From the NCBI GenBank assembly GCA_963815645.1, contig CAWFHL010000002.1:248001-312000 (forward strand): DNA of 64,000 nt, read 5' to 3'. Position numbers and translations under genes: made by a program. The notes under the pieces were generated by a model. That model saw nothing but the letters and a program-made list of their open reading frames with translations, had not been told where the DNA came from and searched no databases. Shown here piece after piece: positions 46,512 to 57,041 of the stretch (the stretch's first letter is position 1; each line of letters begins with the position of its first letter). The stretch is from JBBRHQ01 sp963815645. Its GTDB lineage: Bacteria > Actinomycetota > Thermoleophilia > Solirubrobacterales > 70-9.

Positions 46512-47098
46512 CCAGCAAGCACCCGCGGCCGGGGCCGCGAGACGAACCGGCTGTCCGCAGCGCTGAAGCGCCAGGGCAGCTCGGTCCCCTTGGTGATGCC
46601 GACCCGCGGACCGGTGATCACCCCTGCCTCGCGCCAGCTCCCCGCCGCCTCGATTATCCGGAAGGGCGCGGCGGTGAGCGGAGCGGCGTTCTGCTCGAGG
46701 CCGATGCCGAGAGCCTCGGTCAGCTTTCCGGGCCCGGAGCAGAGCTCGTGGTCGGGGCGCCCGCCGCGGCGGTCGCGCATCGCCGCCAGCCCGGCCCTGG
46801 GCTCCAGCGCCCTGATCAGCACCGCGGCGGCGTGCCCGTCGCTCTCGGCGACCGCGTTCAGCATGCTGTGGATCCCGTAGGAGATGTAGACATAGGCCAG
46901 CCCCGGCGGGCCGAAGAGGACCTCGTTGCGGCGGGTGCGACCGCCGAAGGCGTGACAGGCGGGGTCGTCGCGGTCGTAGCTCTCGGTCTCGACGATCACC
47001 CCGCCGCAGCCGCGGAAGAGAAGCGTGCAGCCGATCAGCTCCCGCGCCACCCGGTGCACGGAGCGGGCGAAGAACCCGGGGCCGAGCGGCTCGCTCAA
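46496..47098 (-). CDS. mpg: 3-methyladenine (alkylpurine) DNA glycosylase, AAG/MPG family
   Basis: Base-excision repair enzyme removing alkylated purines. 200 residues. The catalytic Glu lies in VIVETESYDRDDPACHAFGG with the TRRNEVLFGPPGLAYVYISYG segment that holds the intercalating and binding residues; LCSGPGKLTEALGI is the other conserved block. The last residues (GPARC) are encoded by the extragenic repeat, suggesting the native end was slightly different. Starts 4 nt before the argH stop. Confidence 0.92.
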   Translation of the reverse strand: MSEPLGPGFFARSVHRVARELIGCTLLFRGCGGVIVETESYDRDDPACHAFGGRTRRNEVLFGPPGLAYVYISYGIHSMLNAVAESDGHAAAVLIRALEPRAGLAAMRDRRGGRPDHELCSGPGKLTEALGIGLEQNAAPLTAAPFRIIEAAGSWREAGVITGPRVGITKGTELPWRFSAADSRFVSRPRPRVLAGPARC

Positions 47099-48487
47099 GA
47101 GCGCTCGTCCACGACCCGCGCCCTGACCGCCTCCAACGTCTCTCGGGCGAACCCGATCTGGCGCTCGAGGCTGGCCGAGCTGGTCCCGCCCTCGATCCGC
47201 TTCGACTCGAGCCAGCTGTCGCGGCGCAGCAGCTCGTAGTAGGAGTCGTCGAGGTGCTCGGAGTGCCGGGCGAGGTCATCGCGGGTCAGCTCGGAGAGCG
47301 AGCGCTCGCCGGCCAGCGCGTCGCGGACCAGCTCGCCGACTATCCCGTGCGCCTCGCGGAAGGGAACGCCCTTGCGGACCAGCATGTCGGCGATCTCCGT
47401 CGCCGCAAGCATCTCATCCCCGGAGGCCGCCTCGAGACGTTCCCGGTCGAACCGGATGCCGGCGAGCATCCCTTCGGTTGCGGCGAGCGTCACCTCGATC
47501 GTGTCCACGGTGTCGAACAGCGGCTCCTTGTCCTCCTGCATGTCCTTGCCGTAGGTCAACGGCAGGCCGTGCATGACGCCCGGCGACCGCGGCGAAGCTG
47601 GAGGCCACTCGCGGCGCCTTGGCGCGCAGCAGCTCGGCCGAGTCCGGGTTCTTCTTCTGCGGCATGATCGAGGACCCCGAGGAGAACGGCTCGCTCAGCT
47701 CACAGAAGCCGAACTCGCTGCTCGACCAGAGGACGATCTCGCCGCCGAGCCGGGAGAGGTGCATGGCGCAGATCGAGGCCGCCGAGAGGTAGTCGAGGAC
47801 GAAGTCCCGGTTCGAGGCGCCGTCAATCGAGTTGGCGCTGACGTGCTCGAAGCCGAGCTCGTCGGCGACCGAGCGACGGTCGATCTCCCAGTTGACGCCG
47901 GCAAGCGCCCCTGACCCGAGCGGCATCACCCCGGCGCTGTCGAGCGCGAACTGGAAGCGAAGGACGTCGCGCCCGAACATCCAGAAGTAGGCGAGCAGGT
48001 GGTGCCCGAGGTAGACCGGCTGCGCCCTCTGCAGGTGGGTGTAGCCCGGCATCGCCCAGTCGCGGTGGCGCTCGGCAAGCTCCAGCAGCTGCTCCATCAC
48101 CGCCCGCAGCAGCTCGATCGCCCGCAGCGAGTGCGACTGGACGACCATCGCGACGTCGGTCGCCACCTGGTCGTTGCGGGAGCGGCCGGTGTGGAGCTTC
48201 CCGGCCAGGGCGCCGACAAGCTCGCCGAGGCGCCGCTCGATCGCCATGTGGATGTCCTCGTCGTAGGCCTCGAACTCGAACTCGCCCCGCTCCAGCTCGG
48301 CGCCGACCCGCTCCAGGCCCGAGTCGAGGGCCTCCAGCTCGGCCTCGGTCAGGACTCCCATCGCCAGCAGCGCCCGCGCGTGGGCCCTCGACTGGTCGAT
48401 GTCATAGGGCGCCAGCCGCCAGTCGAACTCGATCGAGCGGTTGAGCCGCCAGAAGCGGGGATCGGGAGGTTCGTGGAATCGGGACAC
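47095..48487 (-). pseudogene. argH: Argininosuccinate lyase, split by a frameshift
   Basis: Cleaves argininosuccinate to arginine and fumarate. The N-terminal part (start ATG 48487) has HTGRSRNDQVATD, and GSSIMPQKKNPDSAELLRAK, the fumarase/aspartase-superfamily signature. At about 47579-47581 one extra base in a GGG run (minus strand) shifts the frame: VAAVAG should continue VMHGLPLTYGKDMQEDKEPL, which is found in the next frame and runs to the normal C-terminus (stop 47095). All residues are present, so a one-base sequence error is likelier than a dead gene. Confidence 0.88.
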
Positions 48488-48520
48488 GGTCGACGATTAT
48501 CGCGGTTGTGGCGAGCCGCC

Positions 48521-49636
48521 CTAGGCGGCGCCGAGGGCGGCGGCCAGAGCCTCGCAGACGCGCCCGATCTCCCCTTCGGTGATCGACGGGAAGAAGGGCA
48601 GGGCGAGCGAGCGGGCGGCCGCGGCCTCGGCCACCGGGAACTGCCCCTCCCGGTAGCCGAGCTCGCGCAGGTGAGGGAAGAGGTGGATGCAGGGCAGGTA
48701 GGCCTTGCTGGCGATGCCCTGGCGGGCCAGCGCCTCGATAACCGCCTCGCGGTCGGCCCCCTCGCGGCAGCGAGACCGGGTAGACGAACCAGCTCCGCCG
48801 CTCGGCGCCGCGGGCTGCGATCGGCGCCTCGACGCCCTCGACGCCGTCGAGGGCAGCCGCGTAGCGCGATGCGGCCAGCTCCCGCGCCTCGAGCAGCGCG
48901 TCGAGCCTCTCGAGCTGGGCGACCCCGATCGCGCAGGCGACCTCGCCGAGCCGGTAGTTGAAGCCGAGCCCCTGGTGCTCGAGCCAGCCCATGTCGGTGG
49001 CACGGCCCTGGTTACGCTCCGAGCGCAGCCGCTCCGCGACCTCCGGCCCGGAGGGCACGACCACGCCCCCCTCCCCCGTCGTCATCTGCTTGTTGGCGTA
49101 GAAGGCGAAGGTGGCGATGTTCCCGCGGGCGCCGACCCTGACCCCCTCGGCGTCGACCGCGCCGAGGGCCTCGCAGGCGTCTTCGAGCATCCCCAGACCG
49201 TGTCGCTCGCCGACCCGGGCGAGCTCGGCGAGCGCCGCCGGGAAGCCGAAGATGTCCACCGGCAGGATCCCCGCGGTGCGCTCGCCGACACCGGCCTCGG
49301 CGGCGGCCGGGTCGATGTTGAGGGTCTCGGGGTCGACGTCGCAGAACACCGGCCTCGCTCCCTCGTAGAGCAGGCAGTTCGCCGAAGCGACGAAGCTGAA
49401 GGGGCTGGTCAGGACCTCGTCTCCCTTCCCCCAGCCGAGAGCCCGCACCCCGAGGTGCAGCCCCGCAGTCCCGCTGGAGACCGCGACCGCGTCCTCGACC
49501 CCGAGCCAGGCGGCGAACTCGCGCTCGAAGCGCTCCTGCATCGGGCCCAGCGAGAGCCTGCCCGAGCGCAGCACCTCTCCCACCAGCTCCTCCTCGCGCG
49601 GCCCGATCTCCGGGCGCGCGAGCGGGATCTGTTCGC

Positions 49637-49640
<4 letters not shown>
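48521..49640 (-). pseudogene. DegT/DnrJ/EryC1-type PLP aminotransferase, split by a frameshift
   Basis: Sugar- or cyclitol-aminotransferase family. The frame from GTG 49640 has SSGTAGLHLGVRALGWGKGDEV, EDACEALGA (PLP-pocket Asp) and FAFYANKQMTTGEGGV (PLP Lys). Near 48766-48775 the frame shifts: after FVYPVSLP the expected EGADREAVIEALARQGIASK and CIHLFPHLRELGYREG continue in another frame to a stop at 48521. Start overlaps the likely cimA stop (GTGA). Such enzymes make amino sugars for surface glycans; the amino-acid neighbours give no clear pathway. Confidence 0.85.
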
Positions 49641-51249
<1,609 letters not shown>

Positions 51250-51396
51250 CGGATGCCTTTCGTTCTTCGAGGAGTCGAGCGGGAGGCCTTTCGGCCAGCG
51301 GGCGCGGCGCGGGCTCGCGCTGCCGGCGACCGCCCTAGCGCAGGGCGGGCGCGGCGGCCGTAATTCGGGCCGGCGACTCTGACTCGAAGCAACGCA
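51250..51396 (-). promoter_or_regulatory. Structured leader between ilvE and cimA with small uORF
   Basis: On the minus strand an ATG overlapping the ilvE stop (TGATG, ATG at 51397-51395) opens a 20-codon ORF, MRCFESESPARITAAAPALR, whose stop lies inside a CGCCCT/AGGGCG hairpin. A second long GC-rich stem and a GGCC-GAAA-GGCC tetraloop hairpin follow before cimA. It could be an attenuator-type leader. The peptide is not enriched in Ile codons (one), so amino-acid control by stalling is uncertain. Confidence 0.4.
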
Positions 51397-52348
51397 TCAG
51401 CTGCTGACCTTACTGGGTTGGGGCGCGGCGCTCGGCACCTCGACCGGATCGAGCCACTCCAGATAGGCCTCTGCGCGGCCGTAGAGGGCGTCCTCGAACT
51501 TCGCCTGCACGTGCCGGGTGATCTCACCGGGCTCGCCGACCTCGTGGTCATCGATCTCGCGCACCGGCACAAGCTCGGCGGCGGTACCGGTGAGAAAGAC
51601 CTCCTCGGCCATGTAGAGCTCGGCGCGGGCGAGGTCACGCTCGACCACGGTGTAGGCGAGATCACGGGCGATCTGGATCACCGACTTGCGGTTGACGCCA
51701 TCGAGGATCGAGGCAGCATGGGGCGGGGTGACGATCTCGCCGTCGCGGATCACGAAGATGTTCTCCCCCGACCCCTCGCAGACCATGCCCCGTTCGTCGA
51801 GCAGGATCGCCTCCTCGTAGCCCGCGTTGGCCGACTCGGTCTTGGCGAGGATCGAGTTGAGGTACTGCCCGGAGGCCTTCGAATGGGGGATCAGGCCGGC
51901 GGGCGAGATCCGCCGCCAGGAGGAGACCTTGGCGCGGATGCCGTGCCGCTTGCCCTCCTCCCCGAGGTAGGCCCCCCAGGGCCAGGCGGCGATGATCACC
52001 TCGATCGGCGCCCTCTGCGCGTGGAGCCCCATCTCCCCGTAACCGCGGAAGGCGAGCGGCCGGATATAGCAGCTGCGCAGCCCGTTGCGCCGGATCAGCT
52101 CACGGGTCGCCTCGGCGATCTCCTCTGTGGAGTAGGGCAGGGGGAGATAGAACATCTCCGCGGAGAGCTCGCAGCCGGCGGAGGTGCTCGGCGTGACGGA
52201 AGATCGCCGGGCCGCGCTCCGTCTCGTAGCAGCGGATGCCCTCGAAGACGCCGGTCCCGTAGTGCAAACCGTGGCTGAGCACGTGAACCCGCGCCTCGTC
52301 CCAGGGGACGAACTCGCCGTTTCGCCAGATCAGCTCGGCCTTCTCCAC
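51397..52348 (-). pseudogene. ilvE: Branched-chain amino-acid aminotransferase, split by a frameshift
   Basis: Fold-type IV PLP enzyme that makes Leu, Ile and Val from their keto acids. The N-terminal frame from ATG 52348 reads MEKAELIWRNGEFVPWDEAR and HGLHYGTGVFEGIRCYE. At about 52168-52174 one extra base breaks it after FRHAEHLRRL; the second frame continues with MFYLPLPYSTEEIAEATREL, holds the PLP lysine region SKASGQYLNSILAK, and LLDERGMVCEGSGENIFVI, then ends at 51397. Complete apart from the shift, so probably functional in the organism. Lies between leuB and cimA. Confidence 0.87.
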
Positions 52349-52386
52349 TCGGGCAAGTATGCCGAAATCGGCGCCGAGTTTTCATG

Positions 52387-52442
52387 GCCGGCGCGGTGTT
52401 AGCGCCGGCACATGCATGTAAGGCGGCGGAGCCGCCGCAAGT
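52387..52442. repeat. Two-hairpin extragenic repeat, copy B
   Basis: Differs from copy A (13092-13147) by only about two bases. Hairpin arms GCCGGCGC/GCGCCGGC and GGCGGC/GCCGCC, central ACATGCATGT. It ends 6 bp after the leuB stop and precedes ilvE, where it might cause partial termination. The 52349-52448 spacer holds no gene. Confidence 0.87.
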
Positions 52443-52448
52443 TATTCA

Positions 52449-53522
52449 TCAAAGTGCTGAGACCACCGCCGCGGTCATCTCGGCTGTCCCCACGACGCTC
52501 TCGGCGGCTTCGCCGATCGCCAGGTCGGGAGTCCGCAGCCCCCGGTCCAGCACCTCGTCGACCGCTGCGGAGATCCGCGCCGCCTGATCCGGCATCCCGA
52601 GGCCGTGGTCGAGCATCATCGCCGCAGAGAGGAAGGTGGCGAGCGGGTTGGCCCGGTCGCCACCGGCGATGTCGGGCGCCGAGCCGTGCACCGGCTCGAA
52701 CAGGCCGGGGCTGCCGGTGCCGAGGCTGGCCGAGGGGAGCATCCCGAGCGAACCGGTGAGCATCGCCGACTCATCGCTGAGGATGTCGCCGAAGAGGTTC
52801 TCGGTGAGGATCACGTCGAACTCGGTCGGGCGCGAAACGAGCTGCATCGCGGCGTTGTCGACCAGCAGGTGGTCGAGGGCGACATCGGCATAGCCCTCCG
52901 CGACCCTGGTGACCGTCTCCCGCCAGAGCCGCGAGGTCTCGAGCACGTTGGCCTTGTCGACCGAGGTCACCCGGGGCCGGGCGCCAGATCCGTCCGCGCG
53001 GAGGCGGGCCGCGTCGAAGGCGACGTGGGCGATCCGCTCGATCTCGGCGACCGAGTAGGCGCAGTCGTCATGGGCGACGTCACCCTCGCGGCCGCTGTCG
53101 CCGAAGTAGATCCCTCCGGTCAGCTCACGGACGACCAGCAGGTCGGTCCCGGCGATCCTCTCCTCGCGCAGCGGGCTGGCGGAAGCAAGCGCCGGGATCG
53201 GCCGTACCGGGCGCAGGTTCGCGAACAGCTCGAGGCCCTTGCGCAGCCCCAGCAGACCCTGCTCCGGCCGCGGCGCATCCGGGTCGGTGGTGTCCCACTT
53301 GGGACCTCCGACAGCGCCGAGCAGGATGGCGTCGGCGGCGCGGCAGGCGTCGAGCACCTCGTCGGTGAGGGCGACGCCACCGGCATCGATCGAGGCGCCG
53401 CCGATCGGCTGCTCTGTGAACTCGAATTCACCCAGGGCTTCGAGCAGCCGGCGCGTGGCGTCGACTATCTCCGGCCCGATGCCGTCGCCGGGCAGCAGGA
53501 CTATCCGGGCGGGAGTGCTCAT
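52449..53522 (-). CDS. leuB: 3-isopropylmalate dehydrogenase
   Basis: Oxidatively decarboxylates 3-isopropylmalate to 2-oxoisocaproate (and 3-methylmalate in the citramalate route). Landmarks: LLPGDGIGPEIV, the substrate helix region LGLRKGLELFANLRPVRP, VRELTGGIYFGD, the metal Asp residues in NLFGDILSDESAML, and the NAD site PVHGSAPDIAGGDRANPLAT. 357 residues, full length. It follows the methyltransferase gene, which ends 24 bp upstream. Confidence 0.96.
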   Translation of the reverse strand: MSTPARIVLLPGDGIGPEIVDATRRLLEALGEFEFTEQPIGGASIDAGGVALTDEVLDACRAADAILLGAVGGPKWDTTDPDAPRPEQGLLGLRKGLELFANLRPVRPIPALASASPLREERIAGTDLLVVRELTGGIYFGDSGREGDVAHDDCAYSVAEIERIAHVAFDAARLRADGSGARPRVTSVDKANVLETSRLWRETVTRVAEGYADVALDHLLVDNAAMQLVSRPTEFDVILTENLFGDILSDESAMLTGSLGMLPSASLGTGSPGLFEPVHGSAPDIAGGDRANPLATFLSAAMMLDHGLGMPDQAARISAAVDEVLDRGLRTPDLAIGEAAESVVGTAEMTAAVVSAL

Positions 53523-53546
53523 CGAGACGGGACTCTAGGGGCAGCC

Positions 53547-54317
53547 CTAGGCTCGTGCCTCGATGTTGAGGCGCACATACTCAAGGGTGAGCGGGGCCTT
53601 GGAGCGCTCCAGCACCGCCTCGGCGAAGGGGCGGCGCAGATCCTCGGGCAGGCGGTCCAAGTGGCGGACCAGGGTCACGGTGGAGATGAACTCCAGCGGG
53701 CGCTCAGGCCTCACCGGTTTCGGCTCGAGCCAGCAGCCCGCCTCGCTGAAGCCCGATCCGATCAGCCGGCGCTCGGTCTTCCCGGGAGCGGCGAAGTTCC
53801 AGACGGCTGCATCGCCTTCCAGATACTGGGAGTACTCGGGCAGGGCGGAGACCTCGGCGATCACCGCCGCGTGCTCGGCGACGTTCCCCTGACCGCCGCA
53901 TTGGGCGACGAGGCGTCCACCCGGGGCCAGCACGGCCCTCAGCCTCTCGAACAGCCGTTCGTGGTCGGTGATCCAGTGAAGGGTCGCGGTGGAGAAGACC
54001 AGGTCGACCGGATCGGCAAGTTCGAGCTCGGCGAGATCGGCGACCACGTAGGTGACGCCCTCGCCGAGCCTCTCCCTCGCCTTGGCGATCATCGCCTCCG
54101 AGCCGTCGACGGCGATCAGCTTCCCGTCCGGAAGGCGCTTTCGCAGCTCGGCGGTCACCCGGCCCGAGCCGCAACCGGCGTCGAGGGCCGTCTCGCCGCC
54201 GCCCAGCTCGAGTCGGTCGAGGACCTCGAGGCCCCAGGCGAACTGGGGATCGGAGACCTGGTCGTAGGCCTCCGCATCCCATTCCCGGCGGCCGGCCGCC
54301 ACTCCCTCGCTACTCAC
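53547..54317 (-). CDS. Class I SAM-dependent methyltransferase (trans-aconitate methyltransferase-like)
   Basis: 256 residues from GTG 54317, whose GTGA overlaps the leuD stop, so it is coupled to leuD. SAM motif I is ALDAGCGSGRVTAEL, the acidic residue of motif II is in LIAVDGSEAMI, and VDLVFSTATLHWITDHERLF resembles Tam (trans-aconitate 2-methyltransferase). The C-terminal LEPKPVRPERPLEFISTVTL, then a Pro/Leu-rich helix, also fits Tam. Tam-type enzymes methylate trans-aconitate, and the yeast enzyme also methylates isopropylmalate. Placement between leuD and leuB suggests an aconitase-family side-product or pathway intermediate as substrate; this is inference. Confidence 0.82.
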   Translation of the reverse strand: MSSEGVAAGRREWDAEAYDQVSDPQFAWGLEVLDRLELGGGETALDAGCGSGRVTAELRKRLPDGKLIAVDGSEAMIAKARERLGEGVTYVVADLAELELADPVDLVFSTATLHWITDHERLFERLRAVLAPGGRLVAQCGGQGNVAEHAAVIAEVSALPEYSQYLEGDAAVWNFAAPGKTERRLIGSGFSEAGCWLEPKPVRPERPLEFISTVTLVRHLDRLPEDLRRPFAEAVLERSKAPLTLEYVRLNIEARA

Positions 54318-54883
54318 AGGGCCGTGGTCACGGGCCCCTCGGAGGACCGCCCCGAGGACTCGTAGGTGTCGATCGCGCCAACGTTCTGGAGGGTGATCCC
54401 GATGTCGTCGAGCCCGTTCAGCAGCCGGTGCTTGACGTCGATCTCGAGCTCGAACCGAAATACGCCGGCCTCGCAGTCGACGGTGCCGTCGTCGAGGTCG
54501 ATCCTCGCCTCGCCGGCTTCGGCGACGAGCCGGCAGTGCTCCTCGTCGAGGACGACAGGCAGCAGTCCGATCTTCGTGCAGTTGCCATAGAAGATGTCGG
54601 CGAAGGACGGGGCGATGATCGTCTCGAAGCCGAAGTCCTGCAGGGCCCACGGGGCGTGCTCGCGCGATGAGCCGCAGCCGAAGTTCCGGCCGGCGACCAG
54701 GATGGGGTTCGGCTGCAGCTCGATCTCGCCGGAGCGGATCCAGTCGTAGAAGAGGAACTCGCCGAACCCGGTCCGCTCGACCCGCTTCAGGAATTGCTTG
54801 GGGATGATCTGGTCGGTGTCGACGTCTGCCCGGTCGAGAACCGAGACCTTCCCCTTGATCACGTCAACCGGCCTCATCAGCAC
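54314..54883 (-). CDS. leuD: 3-isopropylmalate dehydratase small subunit
   Basis: Swivelling domain of isopropylmalate isomerase, partner of LeuC. VLDRADVDTDQIIPKQFLKRVERTGFG is the N-terminal signature and GRNFGCGSSREHAPWALQDFG the active-site loop with Ser-Ser-Arg. 189 residues. Starts 21 bp after the leuC stop. The complex also hydrates citraconate in the CimA route to isoleucine. Confidence 0.96.
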   Translation of the reverse strand: MLMRPVDVIKGKVSVLDRADVDTDQIIPKQFLKRVERTGFGEFLFYDWIRSGEIELQPNPILVAGRNFGCGSSREHAPWALQDFGFETIIAPSFADIFYGNCTKIGLLPVVLDEEHCRLVAEAGEARIDLDDGTVDCEAGVFRFELEIDVKHRLLNGLDDIGITLQNVGAIDTYESSGRSSEGPVTTAL

Positions 54884-54904
54884 TCCTTCCGAACCTGGGG
54901 GTTG

Positions 54905-56293
54905 TCATCTCCACTCCCGGATGTCGACGAAGTGGCCCTCGAGAGCCGCCGCGGCGGCCATCCTCGGGCTGACCAGGTGGGTGCGCCCGCCCCTGCCCTG
55001 GCGACCTTCGAAGTTGCGGTTCGAGGTCGAAGCGCAGCGCTCGCCCTCCGAGAGGGTGTCGGGGTTCATCCCCAGGCACATCGAGCACCCGGCTTCGCGC
55101 CACTCGAAGCCGGCGGAGCGGAACACCTCATCGAGCCCCTCCGACTCTGCCTCGGCCTTGACCTGCTGTGAGCCCGGGACGACCATCGCTCGCAGCGAGT
55201 CAGCCACCTTCCGCCCCTCGACGATCTCCGCCGCCTCGCGCAGGTCCTCGACCCGCGAGTTGGTGCAGGAGCCGATGAAGATCCGGTCGAGCGGTATCTG
55301 GGTCATCGGGGTGCCGGGCTTCAGGTCCATGTAGGCGAGGGCACGCCGCGCCGTCTCCTGGTTGACCGGGCCCTCTCCCAGGGATTCCGGGTCGGGGACC
55401 GAGTCGGTCACCTCGACGACCATCCCCGGAGTGGTCCCCCAGGTGACCATCGGGGAGAGCGAGGAAGCGTCGATCTCGACCTGCCGGTCGAAGCCCGCCC
55501 CGTGCTCGGTCGGCAGCGCGCGCCAGCGTTCCAGCGCCCGCTCGAAATCCGGCGGCGCCCCCGGGCGGTCGCGAATCCACTCGTAGGTCGTCTCGTCAGG
55601 GGCGATCATCCCGGCGCGGCCGCCGCCTTCGATGGTCATGTTGCAGATCGTCATCCGGCCCGGCATCGTCAGCGACTCGATCGCCGGGCCCGCGTACTCG
55701 ACCGCGTGGCCGATCATCCCGCCGGTGCCGAGCCGGCCAATCGTCGCCAGAATCAAGTCCTTCGGGGTGACCCCGTGGCGCAGCGATCCCGCATAGCAGA
55801 TTCGCATCGTCTGCGGGCGCTTCTGCACCAGGCACTGGGTGGCCAGCACGTGCTCGACCTCCGAGGTGCCGATCCCGAAGGCGAGCGCGCCAAAGGCCCC
55901 GTGCGTCGAGGTGTGGCTGTCTCCGCAGACGATCGTCAGCCCGGGTTGGGTGACGCCAAGCTCCGGGCCGATCACGTGGACGATGCCCCGCCTCTCGGAC
56001 CCGAGCGAGTAGAGCGGGATCCCGAACTCGTCGCAGTTTTGCTCCAGCGTCTCGACCTGGACCCGCGAGAGCTCGTCGGCGATCAGCCGGGCCGCCGGGG
56101 TGCCGTCGGTGGGCACATTGTGGTCCGCCGTCGCGATCGTCTTGTCGGGGCGCCGCACCGGGCGGCTCGCGAGCCGCAGCCCGTCGAAGGCCTGCGGCGA
56201 GGTGACCTCGTGGACGAGGTGGAGGTCGATATAGATCAGCCCCTCCGATACCTCGTGCGCGTCCCAGATCTTCTCGAACATGGTCTTCGGCAT
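54905..56293 (-). CDS. leuC: 3-isopropylmalate dehydratase large subunit
   Basis: Aconitase-family 4Fe-4S enzyme isomerising 2- to 3-isopropylmalate. Begins MPKTMFEKIWDAHEV. Cluster ligands are the Cys in IGSCTNSRVEDL and the two in CSMCLGMNPD; GDSHTSTHGAFGALAFGIGTSEVEHVLATQ-type active-site sequence is present in the first third. 462 residues, full length. First gene of leuC-leuD-methyltransferase-leuB, 12 bp after the cupin regulator gene. Confidence 0.96.
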   Translation of the reverse strand: MPKTMFEKIWDAHEVSEGLIYIDLHLVHEVTSPQAFDGLRLASRPVRRPDKTIATADHNVPTDGTPAARLIADELSRVQVETLEQNCDEFGIPLYSLGSERRGIVHVIGPELGVTQPGLTIVCGDSHTSTHGAFGALAFGIGTSEVEHVLATQCLVQKRPQTMRICYAGSLRHGVTPKDLILATIGRLGTGGMIGHAVEYAGPAIESLTMPGRMTICNMTIEGGGRAGMIAPDETTYEWIRDRPGAPPDFERALERWRALPTEHGAGFDRQVEIDASSLSPMVTWGTTPGMVVEVTDSVPDPESLGEGPVNQETARRALAYMDLKPGTPMTQIPLDRIFIGSCTNSRVEDLREAAEIVEGRKVADSLRAMVVPGSQQVKAEAESEGLDEVFRSAGFEWREAGCSMCLGMNPDTLSEGERCASTSNRNFEGRQGRGGRTHLVSPRMAAAAALEGHFVDIREWR

Positions 56294-56305
56294 CTGCCCG
56301 CCTCC

Positions 56306-56938
56306 TCAGCTCCTGCGGAGCCCGGCGGAGACGACCGCGATGAAGCTGGTCGGCCGCTCGCCATCGTGGTTGGTGAAGTGATGTGCGAGGTCGGCGTCGA
56401 AGGTGACGCTGTCGCCCTGGCGAAGCTCGTTGCTCTCCCCGTCGATCACCAGGTTCACCTCCCCCGTGAGGATGACCGCGGTCTCGCGGCTCCCGGGCTC
56501 GTGGATCGGCGGGTCACCGGCGCCCCCGGTAGTGGCGCCGGGCGCCAGTGAGTGCAGGGAGACGTCGGCGCGCTGGCCCGGGAGTGGCGGGGTCAGCTCC
56601 TCGACCCGGTGGCCGGCGTGGCGCAGCCGGCGCCGTTCTTTGGCTCGGATCACCACCACGTGGTCGGCTTCGTCGAGCCGCAGCAGCTGCGAGAGGGTCA
56701 GCTCGAGGCCCTCGGCGACCTTGGCGGCGACCACCAGGGTGGGGCTCGTCTCGCCCCGCTCCATCTGCGAGAGCATCGGGGCGCTGACCCCCGAGCGCTC
56801 CGCGAGGTCGCGCAGCGAAAGCCCCATCGCCTCGCGCAGCGCCCGCACCCGGGCGCCTATCCGAGGCGCGACGGTGGCGTGCTCCTCGACTGCGGGCGCC
56901 TCTGAGGGCGTCTCGATCGTGGCTGGCGAGGCGCTCAT
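56306..56938 (-). CDS. XRE-type transcription regulator with cupin domain
   Basis: 210 residues from ATG 56938. The N-terminal helix-turn-helix spans about 26-82 (RVRALREAMGLSLRDLAERS, then GVSAPMLSQMERGETSPTL). The C-terminal cupin has GGAGDPPIHEPGSRETAVIL, GEVNLVIDGESNELRQGD and ADLAHHFTNH. Such two-domain regulators sense small molecules. It lies just upstream of leuC on the same strand and could control the leu block or itself. No Shine-Dalgarno is visible, and an imperfect palindrome lies directly before the ATG. Confidence 0.88.
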   Translation of the reverse strand: MSASPATIETPSEAPAVEEHATVAPRIGARVRALREAMGLSLRDLAERSGVSAPMLSQMERGETSPTLVVAAKVAEGLELTLSQLLRLDEADHVVVIRAKERRRLRHAGHRVEELTPPLPGQRADVSLHSLAPGATTGGAGDPPIHEPGSRETAVILTGEVNLVIDGESNELRQGDSVTFDADLAHHFTNHDGERPTSFIAVVSAGLRRS

Positions 56939-56944
56939 GCGTCT

Positions 56945-56960
56945 GTACGTTATCACATAC
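56945..56960 (-). promoter_or_regulatory. Imperfect palindrome before the cupin-regulator start
   Basis: GTACGTTATCACATAC (12 of 16 positions symmetrical) ends 7 bp from the regulator ATG and includes TATCAC/GTGATA, which may overlap the promoter. It is a candidate autoregulatory operator. Weak evidence from symmetry and position only. Confidence 0.35.
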
Positions 56961-57041
56961 ATCTGTATTGCCTGCAGTGCCCGAATTCCGGGGGACCGAG
57001 CTGCTCGGCTGTCTGCCTCGGCGGCTACTCTCACCCGCTTC

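Noticed and set aside
44220..47279. A 1019-codon open frame on the minus strand opposite the PBP gene
   Set aside because: Composition is Arg/Gly/Asp shadow-like with no motifs, and it covers the well-supported PBP, mpg and argH genes; it is a GC-rich antisense artefact.
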